Assembly: GCA_951230915.1 (NCBI GenBank) | Contig: OX579633.1 | Coordinates: forward strand, 1,426,001 to 1,490,000 | Direction: 5' to 3' | DNA from: Antitrichia curtipendula | Taxonomy: Eukaryota > Streptophyta > Bryopsida > Hypnales > Leucodontaceae | DNA: 64,000 bases | Shown here: piece after piece, positions 26,692 to 38,765 of the stretch | How positions within the stretch are numbered: the stretch's first letter is position 1 | Layout: each line of letters starts with the position of its first letter | Position numbers and translations under genes: made by a program | The notes under the pieces: generated by a model | Seen by the model: only the letters and a program-made list of their open reading frames with translations | What the model was told of the DNA's origin: nothing | Database searches by the model: none

Positions 26692-26976
26692 CATTACAAA
26701 AAATATGAGGCCTCCGGAAGGCCGTTAAGCCTGGACCCCCGTAGTGATACTACGGAGTTTTTTTCCAAAAAAAAAATTCAGAAACTGAAATTCTGACGTG
26801 GTCGAAGTTCCACGCCAGCGCTGACGTCAGCGCCGCGTCAGCGTGACGTCACTTTTTAATTTTTTTTTCGGGGGGGAAAAAAAAAAAAAAAAGATTTTTT
26901 TTTTTCCGTAATATCACCCGCGGGTCCCGAAAATCAGCACTCACGGCCTTGTTGAGGCCTCATATTTTTTGTAATG
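26692..26976. mobile_element. MITE-like element, copy 2 (inverted relative to copy 1)
   Basis: Reverse-orientation copy of 1778-2088, with the same CATTACAAAAAATATGAGG ends and the same GC-rich core including GCTGACGTCAGCGC and GTGACGTCAC. It is about 26 bases shorter, mainly in the A and T runs. It splits a sequence that is continuous in duplication block 1 near 18118-18150, so that site is a paralogous empty site. Confidence 0.8.
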
Positions 26977-27461
26977 CACATTTTTGGTACCGCCGGAAAG
27001 CTCTTTATGAGGAGAGAGGTGCATGGATTTTGTTTCATGATGTCTTGAACCTATAGTATGAAAGTTATTGAATCTCAAAGTTTTCATGAATTATAAAAAT
27101 TAGAAGATTACTTTTATTTTTACTTTGGCCGAGGCAATGGCACAAGGCACACTAGTACATCTAAAAACTCTAAGAATATATACTAAGTAACCTTTATAGT
27201 TCATATATTAGTACAACATATTGTATTGAACTTCTATATATGACAATATTGAGAGAATCCTACATAACATAGAGTTTTTTTATCAAATTCAATAACATCA
27301 AAACAAATGATTTCTACATAAAGAGACTATTAAGAAAAAATTTACTTCAAATTTTTGTATTACTAGTATTTTTTGTATTGTAAATGTCTAATATGCTAAC
27401 TTCCAATATTATAAATGTTGCTATATTTTTTTAAGTATTATATTTGGTTAAAGATAATACT

Positions 27462-27463
27462 TA

Positions 27464-27509
<46 letters not shown>
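27462..27509. repeat. AAT/ATT trinucleotide microsatellite
   Basis: About four AAT units run directly into about ten ATT units, so the run can itself fold as a short hairpin. Confidence 0.9.
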
Positions 27510-28616
27510 AACTTATAAGTGGATTTGGATGACATCTTTTGTAAAAATATTTACAAACAAAGACACTTGAAAAATGATTTACATGACAATCAGATGCACC
27601 TATGCTTGAATGTGCTTGAAGAAGCAATCGAGCATTCTTTTTTTGTTGGATCTTGTTGAAAGTAAAAATAATATCACAAATTTCCCTCTTTTTCATGCAC
27701 TTTCTGTACACTATCATTTTGAATATGAGTTTTCAAAAATGCTAAAACGAATCATATCTTGAAAGCAACACCACGCGCTCTCGCATGAATAGTGTCATAG
27801 TACATTTTTCTAGGCAAGAATTTCTAGGGGTCCGATCTTTTTTTTTAAAAAGGCCAAAATTAGGTGCAATTATCCTTCTTTATCATATAACACTAAAATA
27901 CATTTAAATTAAAAAACTTCTCAAAGATAAAATAATATTAGATACCTCCCCCCCCCCCCTTTATTATAAGAAACCACAAAATCTATTTTCAAGTAGAGAA
28001 TGATCCTTCCCAAAAGGGAGGGATGAGAAGCATAAATAAAAAGGTCCCCCCGCCCTTTTTCTTATGATTGGAAACTCCATTCATTTGGATTGATTTTGAG
28101 TTTGTGGCTCCAATCCCATAGGAAACGGCACTTCACTGGTGGCCACATCTTTCAATGAGCAACTGAAAAGGGCCGGAGCTTCAGTCTTTCTGTCAGTCCT
28201 GCCAATCCCTTTGATTTTTTCTTTGGCATGTGCCTCTGTTTGGGTCCAGTTTCAGAGGTTCAGACCACGTGGCAAACAGCAATCATGCCTTACTAGGGAC
28301 TAGATAACATTTTTCTTTTGGATAAGAAATGGAAAGCATTGAATTCTTTTTTTTAAAAGAAGAAAAAAAGTACACAGCCAGGAGCCCAGGACCCAAAAGG
28401 GCCGGACAAGGAAGAGATGAGAGGACTAAATGGTCTTATTGATGGCCTCGACTCCTTGAATTAACTGATAAGTTCCTTCCATGCATCTTGCAAAGCATAA
28501 TACCTTCCTAGCGTGGAAGAGGACCATTGTCTGATTATACAATGTTATGTTGAAGGCACTTTTTCAAGGAAAAACAATTTTGTAGTAGTAGTAATTGAAA
28601 AATCATGAATTTTCAA

Positions 28617-28640
28617 AATAAATAAATAATTAATTAATTA

Positions 28641-28678
<38 letters not shown>

Positions 28679-28697
28679 TTATTTATTTATTTATTTT
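28617..28697. repeat. Compound AT-rich microsatellite
   Basis: AATA/TTAA repeats lead into about fifteen TA units and then TTTA units. Confidence 0.9.
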
Positions 28698-31600
28698 TGG
28701 ATAGGACATGTAATTACTATGAATTTTCAAAGTGGAAGCTCCTTAGGCCATTGAAATTGATATATGACCTTGTCATGAAATCAAAATCTAAAGAATCAAC
28801 AATCAACCAATTGCAATTAAGTACGGGAACAATTTAACTTCTAAAGGACTGAGGCATGTTTTGGGCAGAAATTGTGAAAACTGCCACTTTTTAGGATAGT
28901 GAGGAAGAAATGAAAAAAGAAGAAGTTTCTTTTTCAAAACTAAACCGTACAAATTTGTACTAAGGTAGAACAACCCATTGTGGTCAGATGACCTATAGTG
29001 GACACCTAGGGAATGACCCCATTATGGATTCTTTCGGTTTGCAAGATTTTGACTTCAATGCATGTCTTACATGACTATAATAGAGTGCTTAGTGACTTCA
29101 TTATTTACTTCCAATTTTTCAGTGAGAATTGATTGTAAAAATTGACTTTTTTAGGCCTTCCATGTTAGAAAATGATAAGACTACTTTAGGTGAACAAAAT
29201 GAGCATGATGGATTCAGATTTGTTGGTTCCAAAGTAATCTATTGACTCTTTTGGGCCATGATGCATTGAACACTTCAAAAATTCATAGCAAATTCATACT
29301 TTTCATAAAAATATAATTTCAATTGCTCTCATTGTTTCTCACACTTTCACTATTGTGGGAAAGAAATTGAAAAATTTCAGCAACCACATGAGGTCAAACT
29401 CCTAATTTTGACCACAATGGGCTGTTTTATCTTAGACTACTACGGGAATGTGTGGAGGAAATTTCAGAAACTTTGACTATACAAATTTAAAGATTATAAT
29501 GTTTTAAGTTAGAAGAAAGAGGTTTATTTCAACCTAATTTGACAGGGTCAACAACCTTTAATTCCTTCTAGAGTGAGATTTCTATACTACACATGGTTAT
29601 CTTTTTGACATTTGCATCTTATATCATGTAAATTACATACCTGTCAAATTTCAAAAGTAAACTTAAGGAGGAATTTTGCAAAAGCTACCCGAGCTGCCAG
29701 AAAAGTTCAGGGTAGCATAACTTTTGATCCAAGCATCCAAAATAAATAAATAAATATATTCCCACTAAGGGGGGACTTGTTCACACCTTATGTCAAAATT
29801 TCATGAACATTTGATCCAAATTGATTTCATAAGAACCCGCTACCCAAATTTTCAATTGTCTGTTCAATAGAAAATTGTCCTTTAAGGATTAATTGCACTT
29901 TGATAGACATTTTCAATTATAAAAGTCTACTTGTCTTGAATAGACACCCAAACAATTTGGGATGTTTTTACCTTAGATTATCTTTTAAAGCCTCTCAAGA
30001 AGTTTATTTAACCCTTAAAATTCATTGACCATAATATGACCAGTTTATTTTTAGAATTTACCATTTATGGACTTTAAAATGTGTAAAGTCACTTGTCCTT
30101 GGGTTCATTCTCAAAAAAATGAAGTTAACTTTAAAGTGGGGTATATTCAAATTTAAAAAAAGATTCACTATTGAATTTACAAAAATTTACAAAGCTTGGG
30201 TGGTATGCAGTAAATGAAGTCAAGGCATGTATTTTTTACCTCTTCCTAGTATGTGGCTAGCGACAACCACTAGAATACACATCTTGTACTTGGATTTCAA
30301 TCCTTTTTTATTTTTTTATTTTTATTTTTTCTTGTATTCTTTCACTCTACTATATTTGATCTTGAATTGTGGCTCTAGATTTTGTGACCAATCTTCCATT
30401 TATTTCATAATTTTTGAAATTTAACGATAAATCGGTCTTTACAATAAGCCCATTTTTTTGTCCTAAAAATACAAGACTTTGTTTCATGCTTGACGAAATT
30501 AGTTACCTTGAAAATGAACATAGGATTCCAACTTTCTAAAATGTTATGTGACCTTTTGAGCCAATCATAGCACAATTTTAATTAGGCCAAAACATTAATT
30601 TCCTTAAAATACCCTTCACTTTTATGTTATAATCTTCCAATCTATGGCTTAGATAGAAACTAAAATTTGTAGAGATGATAAGGGTTGACTTTCTACAAGA
30701 TCTTATGGTTAATTTTGCCTAAAAATGACTCTCTAAACTATGAGTTTCAACTCTTTGTAATTTACAAAATTAGAATCCAAAACACCTTGAAAATGGCTTA
30801 AAATTTTAAGAGTTAAAGGACATTCAATACATGATTCTATGTTTCTTCTTGGTCAAATTTCATGATTTTTTATATTAAAATATAACTTTCAAAAAATCTG
30901 ATATTTTCTCATGTAGTAATATATATCCAAAATTTGATTCATTTAAAATAATTTCTTTAGTAAACATCATAATAATTAGAAAAAATGCTTCAAATAATAT
31001 AATTTTTTTAGCTAAAATGGAGATGATGGTGATAAACATCATAGTGAGATAAATTTTGTTATTCTCCTTGAACTTTTACTAAGAGAAATTCAGTAGAAAA
31101 GTTCAGAAGTAGTGTATTTTAAGCTTTTAAGATACTTCCTTCAAAGTGTCACAAAAATTGCAATTTTAACAATTTTGAAAACAAAATTAAAATGGAATAA
31201 AAAGTATATTATTGGAGCTCCATTTCCTTAGTCAAGCTTAAAGACACTATTGTGCCCCACAAAGTCAAGCTCAAAATCAAGAACTACTTAAATTTTATAT
31301 TTGACTTTTTACCATGTCCCTCGGGCTTGGTTTGTATTTTAAGGGTTAAAAAGGATAAGGTAGAAGCATCCTTTCCCAACCTTGTATTTTAAACCAATCT
31401 TGAAAATATATTGATGTAGGAAGTCCCAAATGTACATTTTGTGTATATGAATTCAAGAAATGATTTGAGATTCACCATGTAGTTGAACTTCACAACTTCA
31501 CAATATATTCATACATATTCAAATTGCTTAAAGTATTGGTTATAGGTGCTATCTTTACTTGTTCAATACATTTTCATCAACAATAATAATTTAGGCTACA

Positions 31601-32492
31601 TTATATATAGTCTTATAGTCTCGGAGGATTGCAAAATTTCAAAAAATTACCTTTAGAGAAATGTAGGCCCCTAAAGTGATTAAGTTGAAACCTTATATTA
31701 GGAATGAAAGACCCAAAATTAGCTAAAAATAGTCACAATATACAAAAGTAACCAATTATAAAATAGGAAACTAGTTTTTAAATTTATATGCAAAGGTGAA
31801 AATTTTGGAGTTTATGCATTCTAGTCCACAAGGCCACATGTGATCTAGCTGTGGCCAAAAAATTAGGTGTGGATTCAAAGGTCCAACCACTTGCAATATT
31901 CAACCATGGTTGTTTTTAAAATGAAAAGGTTTTTTTCTAAGTCATCAAATATAATCATCCATTTTGTCCCTACTTCATTCATATTGTAGTTTAGATGGTG
32001 TGTATGAATTCTCATTCAAATTGATTATTTTGAGAATGACAAGAGCATTTAACCCAAGGTGTTTCATATTTTTTGGACCTTTGTGGGATTAGTTACAAAT
32101 TTTTGAAGTTGAAATGTTGTTGTCATTGAAAGTGAGTACCTCTTGAAATGTACACTACTGATACATTGAAGAAAGCAAAATGTACATCTACATTAGAGGT
32201 TGCTTTCAAAGCACCCTTAGAGGTTGGTTTTAGAGCACCCTACCTTACGTACCTTACCTGGTACGTAATGTTATGAATAATAGTTGCTAAACAATAGTGA
32301 TAATATAGAAGGAACTAAATCTGAGAAAGGTTGAAGTACCGTAATAGAGAATCATGTTTCAGAGGTCAAATTTAAACACTGTCCGAATTAATGTCACAAG
32401 GTTCTCCGTCACAGTGCAAATGTGCAATTAGAGAGGTCAGAGAGTACTCATTTCGGCCTGAGCTTTTCTCATACCCCAGACGCTCTCAAGGG

Positions 32493-32504
32493 TTTAGGGT
32501 TTAA
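32493..32504 (+). promoter_or_regulatory. Telo-box-like motif upstream of the DNL gene
   Basis: TTTAGGGTTTAA lies about 0.43 kb upstream of the DNL start codon, inside a locally GC-richer promoter or leader. It is the reverse complement of the AAACCCTAA-type telo-box of plant housekeeping promoters. Confidence 0.4.
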
Positions 32505-32566
32505 GCTTCGTCGTCGGAAATCGAAGTTTTTATGCGCTGACGAACCTTTAGCAACAACTGTTCAGA

Positions 32567-32759
32567 ATGCGAGGTAGCTTCTCAGTTGAATTACTTTCGT
32601 CCCGCTTCCACAATCTCTTCCTAATCACGCTTTGATTCCTGTCTCGACGTCCCATCCTTTCTCTCAAGTGAGCTGCAGTCATTTTCTTTCATGGCAGAGC
32701 GCGAGTTACCGTTGGTGAGAGCACAATCAAATGCTAGTAGGAGGAAGAGCGCCTTCTAA
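32567..32759 (+). other. Two possible upstream ORFs in the DNL leader
   Basis: If the leader is unspliced, ATG at 32567 opens a 22-codon frame ending TGA, and ATG at 32691 opens another 22-codon frame ending TAA at 32757-32759. Both end before the main start at 32928. They could reduce translation, but the transcript start is unknown. Confidence 0.3.
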
Positions 32760-32927
32760 CCTAACTCTCAGGGAATCCCGGAAGTTCTTTCCGACTAATA
32801 ACGAAGTTTTCGAAAATTAGGGTTTCAGCTGATCGATCATATGAATGTCTTAAATTGAATGTGGGATCAAATCGCAGTTCCGATTCGTTTTGATCGCGAT
32901 TGGAGGTTTCAATAAAGTTGGATTGAG

Positions 32928-34335
32928 ATGGCGTTGCGAGTAGGGCTACGAAGAGCTTCACGATTGTTTGCTCATGATTCATTCTTGCGAGTCGCTTCTA
33001 CTACAGGTTTGTGTTCTCCGAGTTTTTTCTTTGCCTCTCTTTTTTTCAGGGCGAGAGCCAGCACTGTAGATGCCACAGCTTATTAGAGACTGCTTAGGTG
33101 CGTCAGTCCATTTGTTTTCGTGCTCTGGATGTTCGTGTTTGGTTACACTAGGGCTTGATTTCAATGAAATTAAATTGTTTGTTTATGGACCTTGCCAGAT
33201 CTCGCCATTCACCGCTCTTGGCACGAATTCGAATATTAACAATTTACTTATCACAGTGATATGTTCTCTTAGTGCGTATGACACTAATTTACCAAAGTCA
33301 CACTATTTTATATTCAATTAGTGCACATTGAAATATTTACAAAAATTTATGTCTGTAGTGACTAATTTTGCGTCTCACTAATAGGATACGTCACACTAGT
33401 GTTGGATTTGCACCTTTTCCACTGTAGCCTTAGAGACCAGTAAACCACTGAAATAATGTGAACTAACAATGTCAACCGTCATGTGGCTCCAAAGCTCTGC
33501 AACTTTAGTACCACTGTGGCATGTATTCCAAGACTAAAACCATGATGACTTTCAAATGTGCTTTCAAATGTAGAACTCAGCATACGTGCGTCAAGGAAAG
33601 TAATCGTCAGAGAATCACTGAATTTTGGATAGTCTGCTTTTCTAGCAGATGGACCCCCCCCAAAGTGTGAGGACCTGATTTCAAAAATGTCCACCAAATA
33701 GAATATCAGCAATTTACATGTTGGCTTTTGATTTTGGTCAAGTAAAACAAATAACTGACTTTGAAGGTATTCAGTTTCAACCACATCGTCTTTTCAGTCC
33801 TTCTAACCAAGTGCTTTTAATGTCTTGCACAGGTACCATTACAAAATCTCACACTGCCTTCACAATTCGAGGAGCTTGTTTCGAGACTTCCGAGTCAAGG
33901 CTTTCGAACTCAACCACTACGACTTCAAGTTTATCTCACTTTCGATCTTTCTGCAGCGGGAACGACATAGATTCCAGTAGAAGCACCATCAGTCCAGCAC
34001 AGGAAACGAAAGCAGAAGAGGAGCAGGAGATATCCAAGCCATCCAAGAGACATGACCTTGCGATGCTGTTCACGTGCAAAGTGTGTGAGACCCGGTCTGC
34101 GAAGACCATGAGCCGTGTTACTTACGAGACGGGGATTGTGATTGTGCGCTGCCCCAAGTGTCGAAACCTCCATTTGATTGCCGACCGGCTGGGTTGGTTT
34201 GGGGAGAAGGGCAGTGTGGAAGATTTTTTGGAGCAGCAGGGCGTTTCTGTGAGGAAAGGTTTGGAGGGGAGCTATGAGTTTTCTGTTGATGATTTGGCTG
34301 GGTGGACTCCACCAAGTAATGAGAGCAAGAGTTGA
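32928..34335 (+). CDS. DNL-type zinc-finger protein, probably mitochondrial
   Basis: Two exons (32928-33006 and 33833-34335, phase-1 GT-AG intron) encode 193 aa. The first ~30 residues are rich in Arg, Ala and Ser with almost no acidic residues, typical of a mitochondrial presequence. A low-complexity Ser/Thr and Glu-rich linker runs to about residue 100. The zinc-finger domain (about 104-182) has Cys108, Cys111, Cys133 and Cys136 as two CxxC knuckles, followed by NLHLIADRLGWFGEKGS and EDFLEQQG. This is the Zim17/Tim15/HEP (plant ZR) family, which keeps mitochondrial or chloroplast Hsp70 soluble and active in import. The canonical D-N-L triplet reads D-R-L here. The intron of 826 bp contains no recognised element. 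Confidence 0.92.
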
Positions 34336-34540
34336 CGTTTCTTCTCATTGAATTCCAATGGTGCTTCATCTCCTTTCCCATGTTGTGGGGTAAGAGCTCC
34401 AGCTGTGCATAAAATTGGTACCGTACCAGAATTTTCGGATGACAAGTTGCCCTCATTTTTTATTGTCAGATTCTGGTTGTATGTATAGAGTCACTTCTTT
34501 GATTAAGTGTTGTCAAATTTTAGTTGCCATTGTGGCATCT

Positions 34541-34690
34541 GTGTGTAAGGTAGACAAGCCTATTACCATCCTGATTAGCAATCTGAATATCTTGGGCCCC
34601 CTCCAAGAGGGTCATGTGTGTAAGGTAGACAAGCCTATTACCACCCTGATTAGCAATCTGAATATCTTGGGTCCCCCTCCAAGAGGGTCA
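34541..34690. repeat. Tandem duplication, two 75-bp units
   Basis: Unit 34541-34615 is repeated at 34616-34690 with two or three differences (one T/C in 'accatcctg', one extra C in the 'ccccctcc' run). It lies just 3' of the DNL gene, possibly in its 3'-UTR. High identity means a recent event compared with the other tandem duplications here. Confidence 0.92.
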
Positions 34691-37554
34691 CATATTTTGC
34701 GCAGGTGTGTGCTTGTTTCATTAATCAAACCCAAATGGAATAATAATTTTTCATAGAGTGGAGTCATGTTCATAGAGTAAAGTGGAGTCATCCTATAAAC
34801 AACCTATAATCACTCTTTCATGTATCCAATGGTACTTAAATGTTCACCGTTAAAGGATTGACACATTATCCCTTATTGGCATTAATACAATGATTTTGTC
34901 CAAAAATGAACAAATTTGGACAAGTTTTTGGATGGAATTGGAGCCAAAAATAAAATTATGGAATTAGGTAGCAAACAAAAATGAGTTGGCTTACCTTACC
35001 TTAGTGTCTAATCCCTAAGTGCTCAAACTAAAGATAGTAAATTTATTGTTGAAAATTTATCATGAATAAATGGAACTCCTTCCGCATATCTTTCATCTCA
35101 TTTGTCCTTCTTTTCCATTGAATATTACATGATTTTCTTGAAGTTTCACACAAATTCGTGCAATTCCAAAATTAGAGTGAGTTAATGTTGCTACTGCGGG
35201 ATACACTAATAACTTGTACCAACTCTAAATTTGCAAGGAACATGGTCCTTCTTATCCACCTGAACCCACCCAATTTGGCTCTCTCCACGACTCCACTCTC
35301 TGTTCACAACATGGGGTTACATTTTACTCTCTTTATTTATTTAGCAACTAAATTAAAAATAAAATGGGGTGGTCCTTAATTGAAGGGGGAAATAAGAAAA
35401 AATTCCAGAAACGTGGGCCACTCTCTGCAGTGTCTGTCCTTTTACGGATCAAAGCAGATGACCGGCGCGGTCGACGTGCGACACTTGGAACGATATGGGC
35501 CGGGTGGGAAGGGACCTGTGGGAAGCCATTGACCTGGCCCGTGCCCGGCCACATCCCTCGACCGTGGGCCCTACCTACCAAGAAAACTCAATATTAGAAT
35601 CCGGAGCACACTTGTTGGACAAAGAGGGACAGCTCGAAGCTCTGGAATAATTCGGGGGGGAAGGGTAGGAAGTCCATAAAGCCACCAAGCTCGAAAAGTA
35701 TTCCGTTCGCGAACAAAGAGGGTAGGTGTGCGTTGCTTTCTTTGTTGAATGAATCAATTGCGTTTGTCAATGTGTGAATGGTGAAAGTGTAAGAGGGTCA
35801 GTGGTCACTTTTAGAGTCTTGTGCGATTTCAACTTCAAAAAATTTGTAACAAATTCTATGATGGTTCAAATAGGCAAACAAACTCAATGATTTCAGGTTC
35901 CATGCAAACCAATTTAGTCCGTACCCCCCCCAAAATTGTGGTTTTTCTCTATTTGGTGTGCATTGAGTTGATATGCAATTGCAACAACCACCACCATGAT
36001 TTGTGAAGGGGAAAGACTTGGCCCTTGCTTATATTAATGTCGGGCTTGGGTGTGTGAGCTTTGATTGAGAATGCCATAAATGCAAAAGCCATGTAAAGTT
36101 ACTTGTAATTAACAATTTTTAGGGGTTATTAAATTTATCAAGGAAAATAAGTGTTTTTAAGAGTTTATTTCTATTATTGCACCTTTAATTTTTTATCCCT
36201 CATTTTAGGTGTCCAATTAGTATAGTCATATATCATCCTTTGAACTAAGTAATAAACATCTAGCTTTATTAAAAATAATGAAAATAATAAAAATAATTAT
36301 AATTGATTGGAATTGGACTCTTTTTTTTTTGTAAAATCTCAAAGGCATATAGAGCCAAATCAAAGTCAAAGTCCCAATTCTTTTAGCCTTATGTATTGAC
36401 TTTTGTATGATTGGAAAACCAAATGTTGTATTAGTGCTTTAAAATTTAATGGCTTAAAGAAACATGGTGTTAGGGTGCTCATCCATGACTATTGGAAAAA
36501 TTGAAGGCCTTTAAAAAGATTTTTTTGTTTTTTATTTTTAATTGAAGTGCATGGTTTATTGAAATAGCCAATATATTGCATGATCTACAAACAACAAATG
36601 CACTAAAATTTTGAAGTAATTTCAAGACCAAATGTACATCAAATCCAATGCGTAGACTACCATGTGAGAGCTCTTGAAGATGCACTTATAAACAAATATG
36701 CCTCCAAATTTTGTTGTTTGAGATTTTTATATAGAGGAAAAAAGTGAACACAATATTTGGAGAATCTTAGAAGATGATGTACAAAGGAGTACGTCATTCA
36801 AAGGCTCAAAACTATTTCTAATATTTTATAAATACGGTTGCTATTATGTGAGACTAGAATCATGAGCATGTGAGCATAGGTGTCTACACATTTATATTGT
36901 AGATGTTTATATTACAAAAATCTTCGATGATTATAGGATACCTATGTTATAAATACGCGTATTATAGGTGTTTATGTTACAAGTGTCTTCAATGGTTGTA
37001 GAGTATCTACTCACACATATGCTCAAGATTCATAGGCTTGCATCTCCACGCTTTCATACTAGCATCACTGGATTTAAAAAGATCATTCATGCCTTTGAAA
37101 TGGATAAACTATTTCCAAATGGAAGGAGTTGTAGACTATTTCAAGCTAGATATTTATATATAACAAACTCTTAAATAATTTAGAGATAATATATTTATAA
37201 AAGAAGCCACATTTTTTTTTAGTTTTCTTTTGTTCTAATACCTTTGAGTGTGTGGAATGAAGTTTAAAATATTGGATTGTACATCATATTACTTCAAGTT
37301 GTACTTTATCCATATCAATTTCCTATAATTATTTATGTTTGGTAAAAATAGAAAAGAAAAAATTGAGATGCCTTTCACCTTGAGAAGAACAAATCTCTAC
37401 TAGAATGCTAGTTTAAAGGGATTTTATTTGGCTGAATATTATAGGAAAAAAAGAAAATGCCCTTCAAATTTAAACATGACCCAAAGATTTAGGCCTCTTA
37501 TGAATAGCTTTAAATGAATGAAACTATAGAAACTATGAATGCACCTATTCGTCC
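34691..37554. other. Intergenic region with a GC-rich patch
   Basis: No gene was recognised. 35395-35720 is clearly GC-richer than its neighbours and contains overlapping short frames on both strands, none with a known motif. It could be an old gene or promoter fragment. 36870-37045 is a repeat array related to 12560-12790. Confidence 0.4.
36870..37045. repeat. Degenerate repeat related to 12560-12790
   Basis: 'ttataggatacctatgttat', 'tattataggtgtttatgtta', 'cttcaatggttgtag' and 'attcataggcttgca' follow the same order as at 12560-12790. Confidence 0.55.
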
Positions 37555-38205
37555 AAGAGTTTGATAATATTAGCTTGACCAACTGGATGATAAGAATGTC
37601 TCTTTTCAAAGTTAGCATGGTTTCCAATGATGTAAACATCAATAGTAATATTTGCCTTTGAATTTTGACTTTGGTGTAACATCTAAAATGAATAAATTCG
37701 TGTCTATCACCTAAGAATTTGTTAATATTTGATTGACAAATTAGATGATAGGAACGTCTCTTTCCAAGGTTAACATTATTTCCTGTGATGTAAACATCAA
37801 TAGTACTCCCTCCCTTTGACTTATAGGCTCTGGTACAAGGAATAAATTGATGAATTGATGTCTCTCTATTAAGAACTTGTTAATATTTGGTCGACCAACT
37901 TGGTGAGAGGGACATCTCTTTCTTCAAAGTATGGTTAATATTGTCTCCTATGATATGAACATCAATAAGATTTTTTCCCTTTGACTTGTGGACTTTAGTG
38001 TGAAGTTTAAAATGAATGAATTGATGAATCGATGTCTGTTTTCCAAGAATTTGTTACTATTCAATTGATCAACTTGGTGATAGAGCCATGTCCTGCTTGA
38101 GTTCTAAGATTAACGTTGTTTCCTATGATGTCAACATCAATTGTATACTCTTCTTTTGTTTCGTGGGTTTTGGTGCGAGGTCTAAAATGAATGGACTCTT
38201 TATTC
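37555..38205. repeat. Four-unit tandem array, 158-174 bp period
   Basis: Units start at about 37555, 37713, 37871 and 38045 with 'aagaatttgttaatattt'-like sequence. Each then has a 'gaccaacttggtga'-type phrase, a 'tttcctatgatgtaaacatc' phrase, a 'ccctttgacttgtgg' phrase and 'tctaaaatgaatgaatt'. Divergence between units is moderate. The period is in the range of plant satellite or nucleosome-length repeats. It is non-coding. Confidence 0.85.
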
Positions 38206-38359
38206 ACACTGGACTTTTACAAAGGATTGCTTGGAGTTATTTCTTTTTCTTGTTCTTGCAATACAAAGGAAACACTGGTATTATTATGAGACAGAGGGAG
38301 GATTTCATAACACATTTGTGTTTCCCCATTGCGGAATTAATTTCTACTCTAGTTAATTG

Positions 38360-38765
38360 GTGACCGTCTGCCCCGGTGGATAATGCCACAGGACCCGACG
38401 TCCAATTCGTTAATCGAGGTCCAAAGCTCCAGGGCCGGTAGCATCCGGTCGTCAGCCAACAGGCACTGCATGACAGTCACATGGCACGCCCACGAAGCAG
38501 GAACCCCGCAGTGCCAGGTATACCAGTCGAGCTTCCGCGACTACTGGACGGTGACTTCGACCAGCGGTCTAAAATCTGGAACCGTCCTCCGGACGAAACC
38601 CTCCCACGCGGACGGTATCTTCCCCAAACGGACGGCACGTCCGACCGACGGGCATGGGTTTCAAGAATGTGAGGGGTCCCCAGTCGGGAAGAAGGCCTTG
38701 GCTATGGCGTTCTTTTGTGCAAAGCAGGCGGAGTTGTAGTGCTGAGGACGTGAGAGGAGCGCCGG
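38360..38765. other. GC-rich island 5' of the PTPMT1-like gene
   Basis: Composition switches sharply to GC-rich just after 'ttaattggtgaccgtctgcc'. A 118-codon frame (38383-38739) and an overlapping frame both stay open, but neither shows a recognisable domain, and low stop density is expected at this GC content. It probably belongs to the promoter of the downstream gene or is an inserted fragment. Confidence 0.4.

Larger units (their letters stand above)
19040..27150. repeat. Segmental duplication, block 2
   Basis: This block is colinear with 9610-18300 (anchors are listed in that entry). It carries two insertions missing from block 1: a GC-rich 282-bp stretch at 25060-25341 and the MITE copy at 26692-26976. 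No intact gene was recognised. The gap between anchors differs from block 1 in several places, so indels and rearrangements followed the duplication. Confidence 0.75.
27151..32480. other. Gene-free AT-rich region with microsatellites
   Basis: No gene was recognised over 5.3 kb. It holds an (AAT)/(ATT) run at 27462-27509, a C run near 27950, a TA/TTTA microsatellite near 28617-28697 and a repeat fragment at 30640-30740. The stretch 28110-28450 is less AT-rich than its surroundings and includes the G-box palindrome CCACGTGG at 28265-28272, but I found no gene beside it. Confidence 0.45.

Noticed and set aside
37555..38205. Regular repeats considered as a CRISPR array.
   Set aside because: The whole unit is repeated rather than short repeats with unique spacers, and the genome is eukaryotic.
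38383..38739. 118-codon frame in the GC-rich island.
   Set aside because: No recognisable motif and two overlapping frames are equally open; kept only as a GC-rich island.
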